Assembly: GCA_023427575.1 (NCBI GenBank)
Contig: JAEZAY010000185.1
Span: 1 to 6,456, forward strand
Reading direction: 5' to 3'
DNA length: 6,456 nt
Source: Bacteroidota bacterium
Lineage (GTDB): Bacteria > Bacteroidota > Bacteroidia > Chitinophagales > Chitinophagaceae
Each line of letters begins with the position of its first letter. The first letter of the stretch is position 1. Below the pieces are notes generated by a model. The model did no database searches. It saw only the letters and a list, made by a program, of their open reading frames with translations, and was not told the origin of the DNA. Positions 1 through 6,456 of this stretch are shown here, one piece after another. The translations under genes were made by a program, and so were the position numbers.

Positions 1-1335
1 TTTATGGAAACCATCGATCTGATGAAACAAAACAGCGTTCCCATTCCGCTTGTTCAAATTACAGGCAATGAACAGGGGGTGAACTTATTGACCGCTCATG
101 GATCGAAAGGACTGGAGTTTGAGTACGTATTCTTTTCGGGCTGTAACGCCAATTTTTGGGAAAAGAAAAAGAAAAATTCCAGCGGGTACAAATTTCCCGA
201 TACCATATTTTCCTCGGCCAATGCATCCACCAGTGAAGAAGAGCTACGGCGCTTGTTTTATGTGGCACTCACCCGGGCTCAAAAATATCTGTTCATCACG
301 TATTCGGGTTGCCTCGACAATGGCAAAGGGATTGAGCCTTCGCAATTCATAGCAGAGCTGAGGGAGTTGAATGAAATAGAGATCGAAAAAATCAAAATCG
401 ATCCCCACTGGATGGCGGAACTGCAGGCCGTACAATTTAATGAAACCGCGGCACCTGAAATCGAAAGGCTGGAGGAAGAATTTATCAGCCGGATCCTGGC
501 GGGCTTTGTAATGAACGTAACGGCGCTTAATAATTACCTGCGTTGCCCGCTGGAATTTTATTTCCAAAACCTGATCCGGATCCCGGCTCCAAAAAATGAA
601 TACACGGTTTTCGGGTCTTCAGTGCATTTTGCCTTGCAGCGCCTTTTTGAAAAAATGAAAGCGCATCCGCAGGAACAGTTCCCGCCGAAGGAAGATATGC
701 TGGCGGATTTTAAATGGTACATACACCGCCACCGTGAAAATTTTGTGCAGGAAGCCTTCGACCGCCGGGTTGAATACGGGCTGGAAATACTGGGTAACTA
801 TTATGACCGCTATATTTCAGAATGGTCAAAAATTGTGGTGGTTGAAAGAAATATCAGGAATGTAATCGTAAATAATGTTCCGCTGAAAGGCAAGATCGAC
901 AAGCTTGAATTTCATAACAAGGAAGTGAATGTGGTGGATTACAAAACCGGTGATCCTGAAAATGCGGATAAGAAACTAAATCCTCCAAACGCAAAATCGC
1001 CCAACGGAGGCGATTACTGGCGCCAGGCAGTGTTTTATAAGATCCTGGTTGATAATTTCGGCCCGAAAGAATGGCGGGTTGTCAGTACGGAATTTGATTT
1101 TATTGAACCCGATAAAAAGAAAACATTTATTCGTAAAAAACTGGTGATAAAACCGGAAGATATTACAACGGTAACCCAACAGATAACGGATACCTGGATG
1201 AAGATCCAGAACCGGGAATTTTATACCGGCTGCGGCAAGCCGGATTGCAGATACTGCGATTTTATTAAAACAAACGATTTGCAGATCGCCCTGCATGATC
1301 CGGAACAGGAAGATCCGCAGGAACAGGAAATATAG
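1..1335 (+). CDS. UvrD/AddA-like helicase with C-terminal PD-(D/E)XK nuclease (3' part)
   Basis: The gene is cut by the left edge. The reading frame is already open at base 1, so the Met at base 4 is probably internal; residues are counted from it. Residues 26-40 match UvrD-family helicase motif V (TAHGSKGLEFE), and 78-96 match motif VI (EEELRRLFYVALTRAQ). Walker A and the other ATPase motifs lie upstream of the window. After a linker, residues 170-420 form a RecB-like nuclease: H208 in GSSVH, E281, D299 in GKID, D312 and K314 in VDYKTG, and Q341/Y345. C181, C410, C415 and C418 could bind an iron-sulfur cluster, as in AddB-type nucleases. By family, such proteins unwind and resect DNA ends in double-strand break repair, usually with a second nuclease subunit that is not visible here. 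The tail is acidic and Gln-rich. The fusion is clear; whether it is AddA-, AdnB- or RecB-type cannot be decided without the N-terminus. Confidence 0.9.
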   Translation, partial: FMETIDLMKQNSVPIPLVQITGNEQGVNLLTAHGSKGLEFEYVFFSGCNANFWEKKKKNSSGYKFPDTIFSSANASTSEEELRRLFYVALTRAQKYLFITYSGCLDNGKGIEPSQFIAELRELNEIEIEKIKIDPHWMAELQAVQFNETAAPEIERLEEEFISRILAGFVMNVTALNNYLRCPLEFYFQNLIRIPAPKNEYTVFGSSVHFALQRLFEKMKAHPQEQFPPKEDMLADFKWYIHRHRENFVQEAFDRRVEYGLEILGNYYDRYISEWSKIVVVERNIRNVIVNNVPLKGKIDKLEFHNKEVNVVDYKTGDPENADKKLNPPNAKSPNGGDYWRQAVFYKILVDNFGPKEWRVVSTEFDFIEPDKKKTFIRKKLVIKPEDITTVTQQITDTWMKIQNREFYTGCGKPDCRYCDFIKTNDLQIALHDPEQEDPQEQEI

Positions 1336-1351
1336 TTTTTAAGGGATTATT

Positions 1352-1372
1352 AGCAGCAGGCATCCTGCAGCT
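1352..1372 (+). terminator. possible hairpin after the helicase gene
   Basis: AGC-A-GCAGG, loop CAT, CCTGC-A-GCT: five plus three base pairs around one A·A mismatch, 17 bases after the helicase stop. No T-run follows on either strand, so it is not a textbook intrinsic terminator. It could stabilise the 3' end of the mRNA. Confidence 0.25.
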
Positions 1373-1386
1373 GAACAGAAACAAAC

Positions 1387-1394
1387 TAAGTTTG
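1387..1394 (+). promoter_or_regulatory. candidate -7 element (TAAGTTTG) for the lipoprotein gene
   Basis: TAAGTTTG fits the Bacteroidota -7 consensus TAnnTTTG and ends 20 bases before the ATG at 1415, which would give a 5' UTR of about 10-15 nt. No TTTG is present at the expected -33 position (about 1362-1367), so the support is only half of a promoter. The element lies within a perfect inverted repeat, CAAACT-A-AGTTTG (1382-1394). Confidence 0.35.
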
Positions 1395-1414
1395 CAATTC
1401 ATCAAAACGGCGGA

Positions 1415-2830
1415 ATGAACAAGGTTTTACTGGCTTTAATTTCGGTTATCATATTCTGCGCATCCATATTTATGTCGCCGGGCTGCGCGAATATTATCCC
1501 GCCCGGAGGTGGTTTAAGAGATTCACTTCCGCCGGTGCTGGTTTCGGTTACTCCCCCCGATTCGGTCAAAAACTTTGATGGGAAACGGATCAGTTTCACA
1601 TTCAACGAATATGTTCAGCTAACCAATATCCAGCAAAACCTGCTGGTTTCGCCTACGCTGCCCACCAGCCCGCAGATTACGGCAAAACTACGTACCGTAA
1701 CTGTCCAGATTCGCGATACCCTTGATGAGAATACAACCTATACCCTGAATTTTGGCAATGCGCTGCGCGATATCAATGAAGGAAATCCTTACAACAACTT
1801 TTCTTACATATTCTCCACCGGATCATATCTCGATTCCCTCAGCTTTTCCGGCAAAGTGGTTCTTGCTGAAACAGGTGGAATCGACAGCACCCTGGTAGTG
1901 ATCTTACACACCAGCCAGGTAGATTCCGCTGTAATCAAAGAAAGGCCGAGGTATGTAACCCGGCTCGACAGGGAAGGGAATTTCCGTTTCACCAATCTTC
2001 CTCCCGATACATTTGCGATTTACGCACTGAAAGATGAGAGCGGTCAAAGAAGATACAGCTCCAAAGATCAGCTGTTTGCTTTCGCCGATACGGCGGTAAT
2101 TGTTGATCAGGAAGTGGCGCCGCTTACTTTATTCGCATATGCGGAACCGGTAGCTCCGGGAACAGGGGTCACCCGCACCACTGCCGCGCCCGCCCGGCAG
2201 ACAAACCAGCAGGATCGCCGGCTCCGGATCACTACCAATCTGAGCGATGGCCAGCTAAGCCTTCTGGAGAACCTGAAACTGCAGTTCGCAGGCGCTCCTA
2301 TCCGCCGTTTCGATTCAACCCTGGCCAGCCTTACCAACGAAAGCTTCGAAGCGCTGGAAGGCGAAGTCTGGGAAAGAGATACTTCCAATACAATGGTAAC
2401 GCTGAAGTATCCATGGACGGAAAACACGGCGTATAACCTGATCCTGGACAAGGAATTTGGGGAAGATACTTTAGGCAACAAATTGCTTCGTGCCGATACA
2501 ATTTCCTTCCGCACGCGCCGGGAAAGTGATTATGGAGCCATCCGGATCCGATTTATGAATCTTGATCTGCGAAAAAATCCCCTGTTATTGCTGGTTCGCG
2601 ATAACCAGGTTCAGTATACCCATGTGTTTACCAATCGCGAATTCATCAACTCGCGGTTTCAGCCCGGCGAATATGAAATGCGGATCGTGTATGATGAGAA
2701 TAAAAATGGAAAATGGGACCCGGGTCAGTTTTTTGAAACCAGGAGACAGCCGGAAAAAGTGCTGCCTATTTCGCGAAGACTAAACGTCAAGGCCAACTGG
2801 GACAATGAAATTGATATAGAGCTGGAGTAA
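1415..2830 (+). CDS. Ig-like domain lipoprotein of Bacteroidota type
   Basis: A 471-residue exported lipoprotein of unknown role. Residues 1-23 form a signal peptide (MNK, then a hydrophobic stretch) ending in SPG before lipidated C24; Pro at -2 makes the lipobox atypical. The mature start (ANIIPPGGG) lacks the acidic or Lys-rich lipoprotein export signal known for surface lipoproteins of Bacteroidota, so I infer a periplasm-facing protein. Residues 39-137 resemble a bacterial Ig-like (Big_5/SbsA-type) domain: PPVLVSVTPPD, then SFTFNEYVQL, then YTLNFGNALRDINEGNP. Residues 141-230 look like a carboxypeptidase-regulatory or transthyretin-like beta sandwich (GNFRFTNLPPDTFAIYALKD). A Thr/Ala/Pro/Gln-rich linker follows at about 245-267. 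Near the C-terminus, DENKNGKWDPG (427-437) resembles a calcium-binding DxNxNGxxD loop. The start is chosen because it gives the complete signal peptide; no Shine-Dalgarno is visible. Family-level confidence is good, but the function is not known. Confidence 0.85.
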   Translation: MNKVLLALISVIIFCASIFMSPGCANIIPPGGGLRDSLPPVLVSVTPPDSVKNFDGKRISFTFNEYVQLTNIQQNLLVSPTLPTSPQITAKLRTVTVQIRDTLDENTTYTLNFGNALRDINEGNPYNNFSYIFSTGSYLDSLSFSGKVVLAETGGIDSTLVVILHTSQVDSAVIKERPRYVTRLDREGNFRFTNLPPDTFAIYALKDESGQRRYSSKDQLFAFADTAVIVDQEVAPLTLFAYAEPVAPGTGVTRTTAAPARQTNQQDRRLRITTNLSDGQLSLLENLKLQFAGAPIRRFDSTLASLTNESFEALEGEVWERDTSNTMVTLKYPWTENTAYNLILDKEFGEDTLGNKLLRADTISFRTRRESDYGAIRIRFMNLDLRKNPLLLLVRDNQVQYTHVFTNREFINSRFQPGEYEMRIVYDENKNGKWDPGQFFETRRQPEKVLPISRRLNVKANWDNEIDIELE

Positions 2831-2843
2831 ACTTTTTACTTCA
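2823..2843. terminator. inverted repeat spanning both convergent stop codons
   Basis: TGGAGTAAA, loop CTT, TTTACTTCA can form a nine-pair stem in the plus-strand RNA (one G·U). In the minus-strand RNA that wobble becomes an A·C mismatch. The TAA of the lipoprotein gene is in the left arm and the recR stop in the right arm. The stem is A/T-rich and lacks a clear T-run downstream, so a role as a weak bidirectional terminator is inferred from its position. Confidence 0.35.
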
Positions 2844-3450
2844 CGAAACGTTCAACCGGTACCCGGTTTTGCAGGCTGCGGGCAAGCGTCATTTCATCGG
2901 CATATTCAAGCTCGCCACCAAAAGAAATACCCCTTGCAATGGTCGTAATCCGGATACAGCTGGCCGGTAGTTTTTTCTGTATATAATAAATGGTGGTATC
3001 GCCCTGGATATTTGGGTTTAGGCCAAAGATTAATTCTTCCGGATGTTCTTTTTCCAGGCGGCTAATCAACTGCGGTATGTTCAACTGATCGGGTCCAACT
3101 CCATCCAGAGGGGAAATAATTCCGCCAAGCACATGGTAGGTACCGTTAAACTGCTGTGTGCTTTCAATCGCAATAACGTCCCGAACGTTTTCAACCACAC
3201 AAATGATTTCCTGCTTCCGCATCGAATTCGAGCAAATAGAACAAATATCGGCATCGGAAACATTGCAGCATCGCTGGCAGAATTTAATCTGCTGGCGCAT
3301 TTTCACAATTGTTTCGCCGAAGGCTTCCACCATCCCGGTATCCTGCTTCAGCAGGTGCAATACGAGCCGCAGAGCCGTCTTTTTTCCTATGCCCGGAAGT
3401 TTGGAAAATTCATTCACCGCATTTTCAAGTAGTGTGGAGGAAAACTGCAT
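2836..3450 (-). CDS. recR: recombination protein RecR
   Basis: This is RecR, 204 residues, the usual length of about 200. With RecO (and RecF) it helps load RecA onto SSB-coated single-stranded DNA at gaps, and it forms a ring around DNA. The N-terminal helix-hairpin-helix is at residues 17-29 (KLPGIGKKTALRL). The C4 zinc finger is C58-x2-C61 with C70-x2-C73. The Toprim domain runs from about 81 to 176, with the conserved blocks CVVENVRDVIAIE, GGIISPLDGVGP and EELIFGLNPNIQGD. The C-terminus has ARGISFGGELEYADEMTLARSL, typical of the family. All key residues are present. It is convergent with the lipoprotein gene (5 bp between stops) and lies 61 bp downstream of the DUF2784-like gene on the same strand, so co-transcription is possible. 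A promoter-like element also lies just before its start. The start at 3450 matches the usual RecR N-terminus. Confidence 0.97.
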   Translation of the reverse strand: MQFSSTLLENAVNEFSKLPGIGKKTALRLVLHLLKQDTGMVEAFGETIVKMRQQIKFCQRCCNVSDADICSICSNSMRKQEIICVVENVRDVIAIESTQQFNGTYHVLGGIISPLDGVGPDQLNIPQLISRLEKEHPEELIFGLNPNIQGDTTIYYIQKKLPASCIRITTIARGISFGGELEYADEMTLARSLQNRVPVERFVK

Positions 3451-3454
3451 TTGG

Positions 3455-3462
3455 CAAAGTTA
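3455..3462 (-). promoter_or_regulatory. candidate -7 element (TAACTTTG) for recR
   Basis: Read on the minus strand, TAACTTTG matches TAnnTTTG and is followed after only four bases (CCAA) by the recR ATG. Transcription from it would start at or within a few bases of the start codon, giving a leaderless or nearly leaderless mRNA. No TTTG is found at the expected -33 position (about 3482-3487), so confidence is modest. Confidence 0.35.
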
Positions 3463-3501
3463 GGAAGATCGGCTTGATGAACCGGCTTCACCCTTTATAT
3501 T

Positions 3502-3526
3502 AACCCGCTTTTCAGAAGCCGGGGTT
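3502..3526. terminator. possible hairpin at the end of the DUF2784-like gene
   Basis: AACCCGCTT (3502-3510) pairs with AAGC (3516-3519) and GGGTT (3522-3526), with a two-base bulge (CG) and a five-base loop. It overlaps the stop of the minus-strand membrane-protein gene. The T-rich tail (TTTTGTT) is on the plus-strand side, the wrong side for terminating that gene, so a terminator role is uncertain. Confidence 0.22.
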
Positions 3527-3910
3527 TTGTTCATTATTGACTGCTTTCAGCTTTCGCTTTTTTACATTCAGCATGATCGAAACAAAGGCCACCACTCCAA
3601 ATGATACCGCCGTAATGGTGTTGATTAGATTGGGATCAAAGTTGGTGTTGAAAACCTTGTCGGCAAAATACTTGATAAAAGACCCTGGCAAATTGTCTTC
3701 GCCCAGTTTCCGTTTAACGTTCCACTGCCATTCGGTAACCGGGCAATAGCCGATTCCATACCAGATACCCAGGATCAGCCAGGACCCGGCTGTGATCAGT
3801 ACGGAGATCAGGTGCGCCCTTCTTGTTCTGGTCCAGATCCATCCCAGCAGGTTAAAACCAATAATGGCCAGGTGTACCATTGTGTAAAAAAGGTCGAGTA
3901 AAGTGAGCAT
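3512..3910 (-). CDS. DUF2784-like small membrane protein
   Basis: A 132-residue inner-membrane protein of unknown function. Three hydrophobic segments are visible at about residues 4-26, 32-54 and 95-116. Between the second and third is a polar stretch that starts with CPVTEWQW (from C56) and continues with KRKLGE and GSFIKYF. A Cys-Pro-x-Thr followed by an aromatic and a Tyr/Phe-rich segment after two N-terminal helices is the pattern I associate with DUF2784 proteins. This assignment is from memory of the pattern. The tail (VKKRKLKAVNNEQ) is basic, which would place the C-terminus in the cytoplasm. It lies upstream of recR on the same strand and is divergent from metH. Upstream of its ATG, GAGATTTG on the minus strand (3916-3923) is a near match to TAnnTTTG, but no -33 partner is seen. 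No functional link to recR or metH is evident. Confidence 0.75.
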   Translation of the reverse strand: MLTLLDLFYTMVHLAIIGFNLLGWIWTRTRRAHLISVLITAGSWLILGIWYGIGYCPVTEWQWNVKRKLGEDNLPGSFIKYFADKVFNTNFDPNLINTITAVSFGVVAFVSIMLNVKKRKLKAVNNEQNPGF

Positions 3911-3948
3911 GAATTCAAATCTCTTACAAAATCAATAAAATGCCCGCT

Positions 3949-3979
3949 TTTGTATTCATCGGCTTAACCCTTACCTTTG
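3949..3979 (+). promoter_or_regulatory. Bacteroidota-type promoter for metH (TTTG-N19-TACCTTTG)
   Basis: TTTG at 3949-3952, a 19-base spacer, then TACCTTTG at 3972-3979. This is a complete match to the consensus of the Bacteroidota primary sigma factor (TTTG, 19-21 bp, TAnnTTTG). It is the only place in the window where I found both elements at correct spacing. Transcription would start near 3983-3990, leaving a leader of about 190 nt before the metH start at 4180. Confidence 0.65.
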
Positions 3980-3983
3980 CTAC

Positions 3984-4179
3984 CGGATCCAGGCGGATTT
4001 GTTTATTGTTCGGCCTGACCACCCACCGGGGTAAAACAGAACTAATAAACGCCAACGAAACTTCTTCAACTGGTTTCCCAAACGTTTAATTGTTCTTTAC
4101 TCCGCCGATTCCCGACTGATCCCAACAGCAGTTCTGACCGGATCGATTCGGATTATTTCATTCTGAAAGGAGGATTTTT
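3984..4179 (+). promoter_or_regulatory. structured 5' leader of the metH genes (putative regulatory RNA)
   Basis: The stretch between the promoter and the first metH gene contains no convincing gene. It can form a helix of GTTTATT-GTTC (4001-4011) with GAAC-T-AATAAAC (4039-4050), 11 pairs with one bulged T. Outside it GGC (3992-3994) may pair with GCC (4051-4053). Inside it is a small hairpin, ACCC-ACCG-GGGT (4021-4032). Closer to the gene, CCGGA-TCGA-TTCGG (4138-4151) forms a second hairpin 14 bases before the Shine-Dalgarno. I do not recognise the conserved cores of the SAM-I, SAM-II, SAH or cobalamin riboswitches. A regulatory role is inferred from length, pairing and context; the boundaries are approximate. 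Confidence 0.4.
4166..4173 (+). promoter_or_regulatory. strong Shine-Dalgarno sequence of metH N-terminal gene
   Basis: AAAGGAGG, eight bases complementary to the usual 16S rRNA 3' end, lies six bases before the ATG at 4180. It fixes the start of this gene. None of the other genes in the window has a comparable site, and Bacteroidota generally make little use of Shine-Dalgarno sequences. Confidence 0.7.
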
Positions 4180-5223
4180 ATGAACATACGGGAAAGACTC
4201 AATCAAAAAATTCTGATCATCGATGGGGCCATGGGAACCATGATCCAGCGCTATAAGTTATCGGAAGCCGATTACCGCGGCGAACGGTTTAAAGACTACC
4301 CCTACGACCTAAAAGGAAACAACGATTTGTTATGCCTTACACAGCCTGGTATCGTACGCGATATCCATAAGCAATACCTGAACGCGGGGGCCGATATAAT
4401 TGAAACGAATACATTCAACGCCCAGCGGATTTCACTGGCCGATTATCACATGGAAGAACTGGCTTATGAGCTGAATGTTGCGGCGGCTCAAATCGCGAAG
4501 GAAGCGATCCGCGAATATCAGCATGAAACCGGCGATCAAACTCCCAGATATGTGGCAGGCGCCATTGGCCCAATGAATAAAACGCTATCGCTTTCCCCTG
4601 ATGTGAACAATCCGGGTTTCCGGTCGGTTAGCTTCAAAGAAGTGGCGGATGCATATACCACCCAAATAAAGGGGCTGGTAGATGGAGGGGCTGATCTGCT
4701 TTTGATCGAAACCATTTTTGATACCCTGAATGCGAAGGCGGCCATCTATGCAATCAAGCAATATTTCCGTTCTACCGGGAAGCCCGAACTGCCCATCATG
4801 ATCAGTGGCACCATTACCGATGCATCGGGCAGAACGCTCAGCGGCCAAACCCTGGAAGCTTTCTATATCAGCGTTATTCACGCAAACCCGCTTAGTATCG
4901 GCCTGAATTGCGCGCTGGGCGCGGCTGAAATGCGGGCACATATCGAAGAGCTGAGCCAGATCGCGGCATGTTACACCTCTGCATATCCCAATGCCGGTTT
5001 GCCGAATGCTATGGGTGAATATGATGAGGAACCCGGTCAGACGGCTTCCTTTCTGGAAGAATGGGCAGCGAATGGCTTTGTAAATATCGTGGGTGGATGT
5101 TGTGGTACAACGCCTGACCATATTAAACATATTGCCGAACATGTTAAAAATCTAAAGCCGCGGCCATTGCCTGTCATCGATCAGCCCGAACTGTATTCAT
5201 CGGCAGGGGCGGAAACAATATAG
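4180..5223 (+). CDS. metH: methionine synthase, homocysteine S-methyltransferase half
   Basis: A 347-residue homocysteine-binding domain of cobalamin-dependent methionine synthase as a separate protein. It matches the MetH N-terminal barrel: [13 protein letters not shown] (11-23), [12 protein letters not shown] (71-82), [12 protein letters not shown] (127-138), [16 protein letters not shown] (164-179), [15 protein letters not shown] (209-223). The zinc ligands are present: C244 in GLNCALG and the pair C307/C308 in GGCCGTTP. It activates homocysteine as a thiolate and transfers to it the methyl group carried on cobalamin, making methionine in the cytoplasm. The cobalamin and folate domains are absent here and are encoded by the next gene, 76 bp downstream in another frame. 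Such split MetH pairs are known in Bacteroidota, so this is not a broken gene. BHMT-like or selenocysteine methyltransferases share the fold, but the MetH-type motifs and the neighbour favour MetH. Confidence 0.92.
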   Translation: MNIRERLNQKILIIDGAMGTMIQRYKLSEADYRGERFKDYPYDLKGNNDLLCLTQPGIVRDIHKQYLNAGADIIETNTFNAQRISLADYHMEELAYELNVAAAQIAKEAIREYQHETGDQTPRYVAGAIGPMNKTLSLSPDVNNPGFRSVSFKEVADAYTTQIKGLVDGGADLLLIETIFDTLNAKAAIYAIKQYFRSTGKPELPIMISGTITDASGRTLSGQTLEAFYISVIHANPLSIGLNCALGAAEMRAHIEELSQIAACYTSAYPNAGLPNAMGEYDEEPGQTASFLEEWAANGFVNIVGGCCGTTPDHIKHIAEHVKNLKPRPLPVIDQPELYSSAGAETI

Positions 5224-5224
5224 T

Positions 5225-5293
5225 ATGCCGCTGGGAACCGATACATTCATCGGCTTCCATAGTATCCGTTTAAAGCCTAATCCGAAAAAGTAA
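5225..5293 (+). other. 22-codon mini-ORF between the two metH halves
   Basis: An ATG one base after the metH-N stop opens 22 codons ending in TAA, six bases before the ATG of the downstream gene. It nearly fills the gap and is in the same frame as the downstream gene, separated from it by that single TAA plus two codons. The peptide is basic at its end (KPNPKK). No Shine-Dalgarno or homology is evident. It may be chance, or it may serve translational coupling. Confidence 0.15.
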
Positions 5294-5299
5294 ATCATT

Positions 5300-6456
<1,157 letters not shown>

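Noticed and set aside
161..176. A-rich run encoding Lys residues in the helicase (possible slippage site)
   Set aside because: The runs are interrupted by G and at most five A long. The frame continues cleanly from motif V to motif VI, so no frameshift is indicated.
2107..2514. A 135-codon minus-strand ORF within the lipoprotein gene
   Set aside because: The translation is Ser/Arg-rich without domain features, typical of an antisense shadow.
3940..4089. A 49-codon plus-strand ORF in the intergenic region upstream of metH
   Set aside because: It overlaps the well-matched promoter and the paired leader, has no ribosome binding site, and its translation shows no recognisable domain or convincing signal peptide. 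An open frame of this length is expected by chance.
3984..4179. Cobalamin or SAM riboswitch in the metH leader
   Set aside because: The context is suggestive, but I could not find the conserved sequence blocks of these classes, so I report only an unclassified structured leader.
4585..5142. A 185-codon minus-strand ORF inside the first metH gene
   Set aside because: It is antisense to a clearly conserved enzyme, and its translation has no recognisable domain; it is a shadow of the coding strand's codon pattern.
3951..5256. Recurrent short sequence ATTCATCGGC at 3954, 5195 and 5245
   Set aside because: One copy lies inside the coding end of metH-N, one spans the promoter spacer and one lies in the gap. 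A repeated 12-13-mer is not surprising in a window of this size, and no shared structure links the copies.

Overview
The window looks like chromosomal DNA from a member of the Bacteroidota, possibly Chitinophagales or Sphingobacteriales. Three things point there: promoter-like sequences of the Bacteroidota type (TTTG, 19 bp, TAnnTTTG), a lipoprotein of a kind common in that phylum (Ig-like domain just after a lipobox), and a methionine synthase split into two adjacent genes. The placement is inferred from these features only. I see no insertion sequence, phage gene, CRISPR array, tRNA or rRNA, and no sign of a new defence or mobile system. This is ordinary housekeeping sequence with a few interesting regulatory details.

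Layout. Bases 1-1335 (+) are the 3' end of a large UvrD/AddA-like helicase carrying a C-terminal PD-(D/E)XK nuclease with candidate iron-sulfur cysteines. Bases 1415-2830 (+) encode a lipoprotein with an N-terminal Ig-like domain. It converges, with only 5 bp between stop codons, on recR (3450-2836, -). Upstream of recR on the same strand is a small three-helix membrane protein of the DUF2784 type (3910-3512, -). A 269-bp divergent intergenic region follows. It holds the best promoter candidate in the window and a long, apparently structured leader. The leader precedes two consecutive methionine synthase genes: the homocysteine methyltransferase half (4180-5223, +) and the folate/cobalamin half (5300 to beyond the right edge, +). 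The second gene is open to the end of the window and was found by direct translation.

How the genes work together. The helicase-nuclease and RecR both belong to recombinational repair (DNA-end processing, and RecFOR-type loading of RecA), but they lie on opposite strands and are probably not co-transcribed. The two MetH halves should form one enzyme: the first carries the zinc site that activates homocysteine, and the second carries the methyl-tetrahydrofolate domain and the start of the cobalamin module. The parts most worth a second look are the roughly 190-nt metH leader with its paired elements and unusually strong Shine-Dalgarno sequence, and the 76-bp gap between the two metH halves, which contains a 22-codon mini-ORF.
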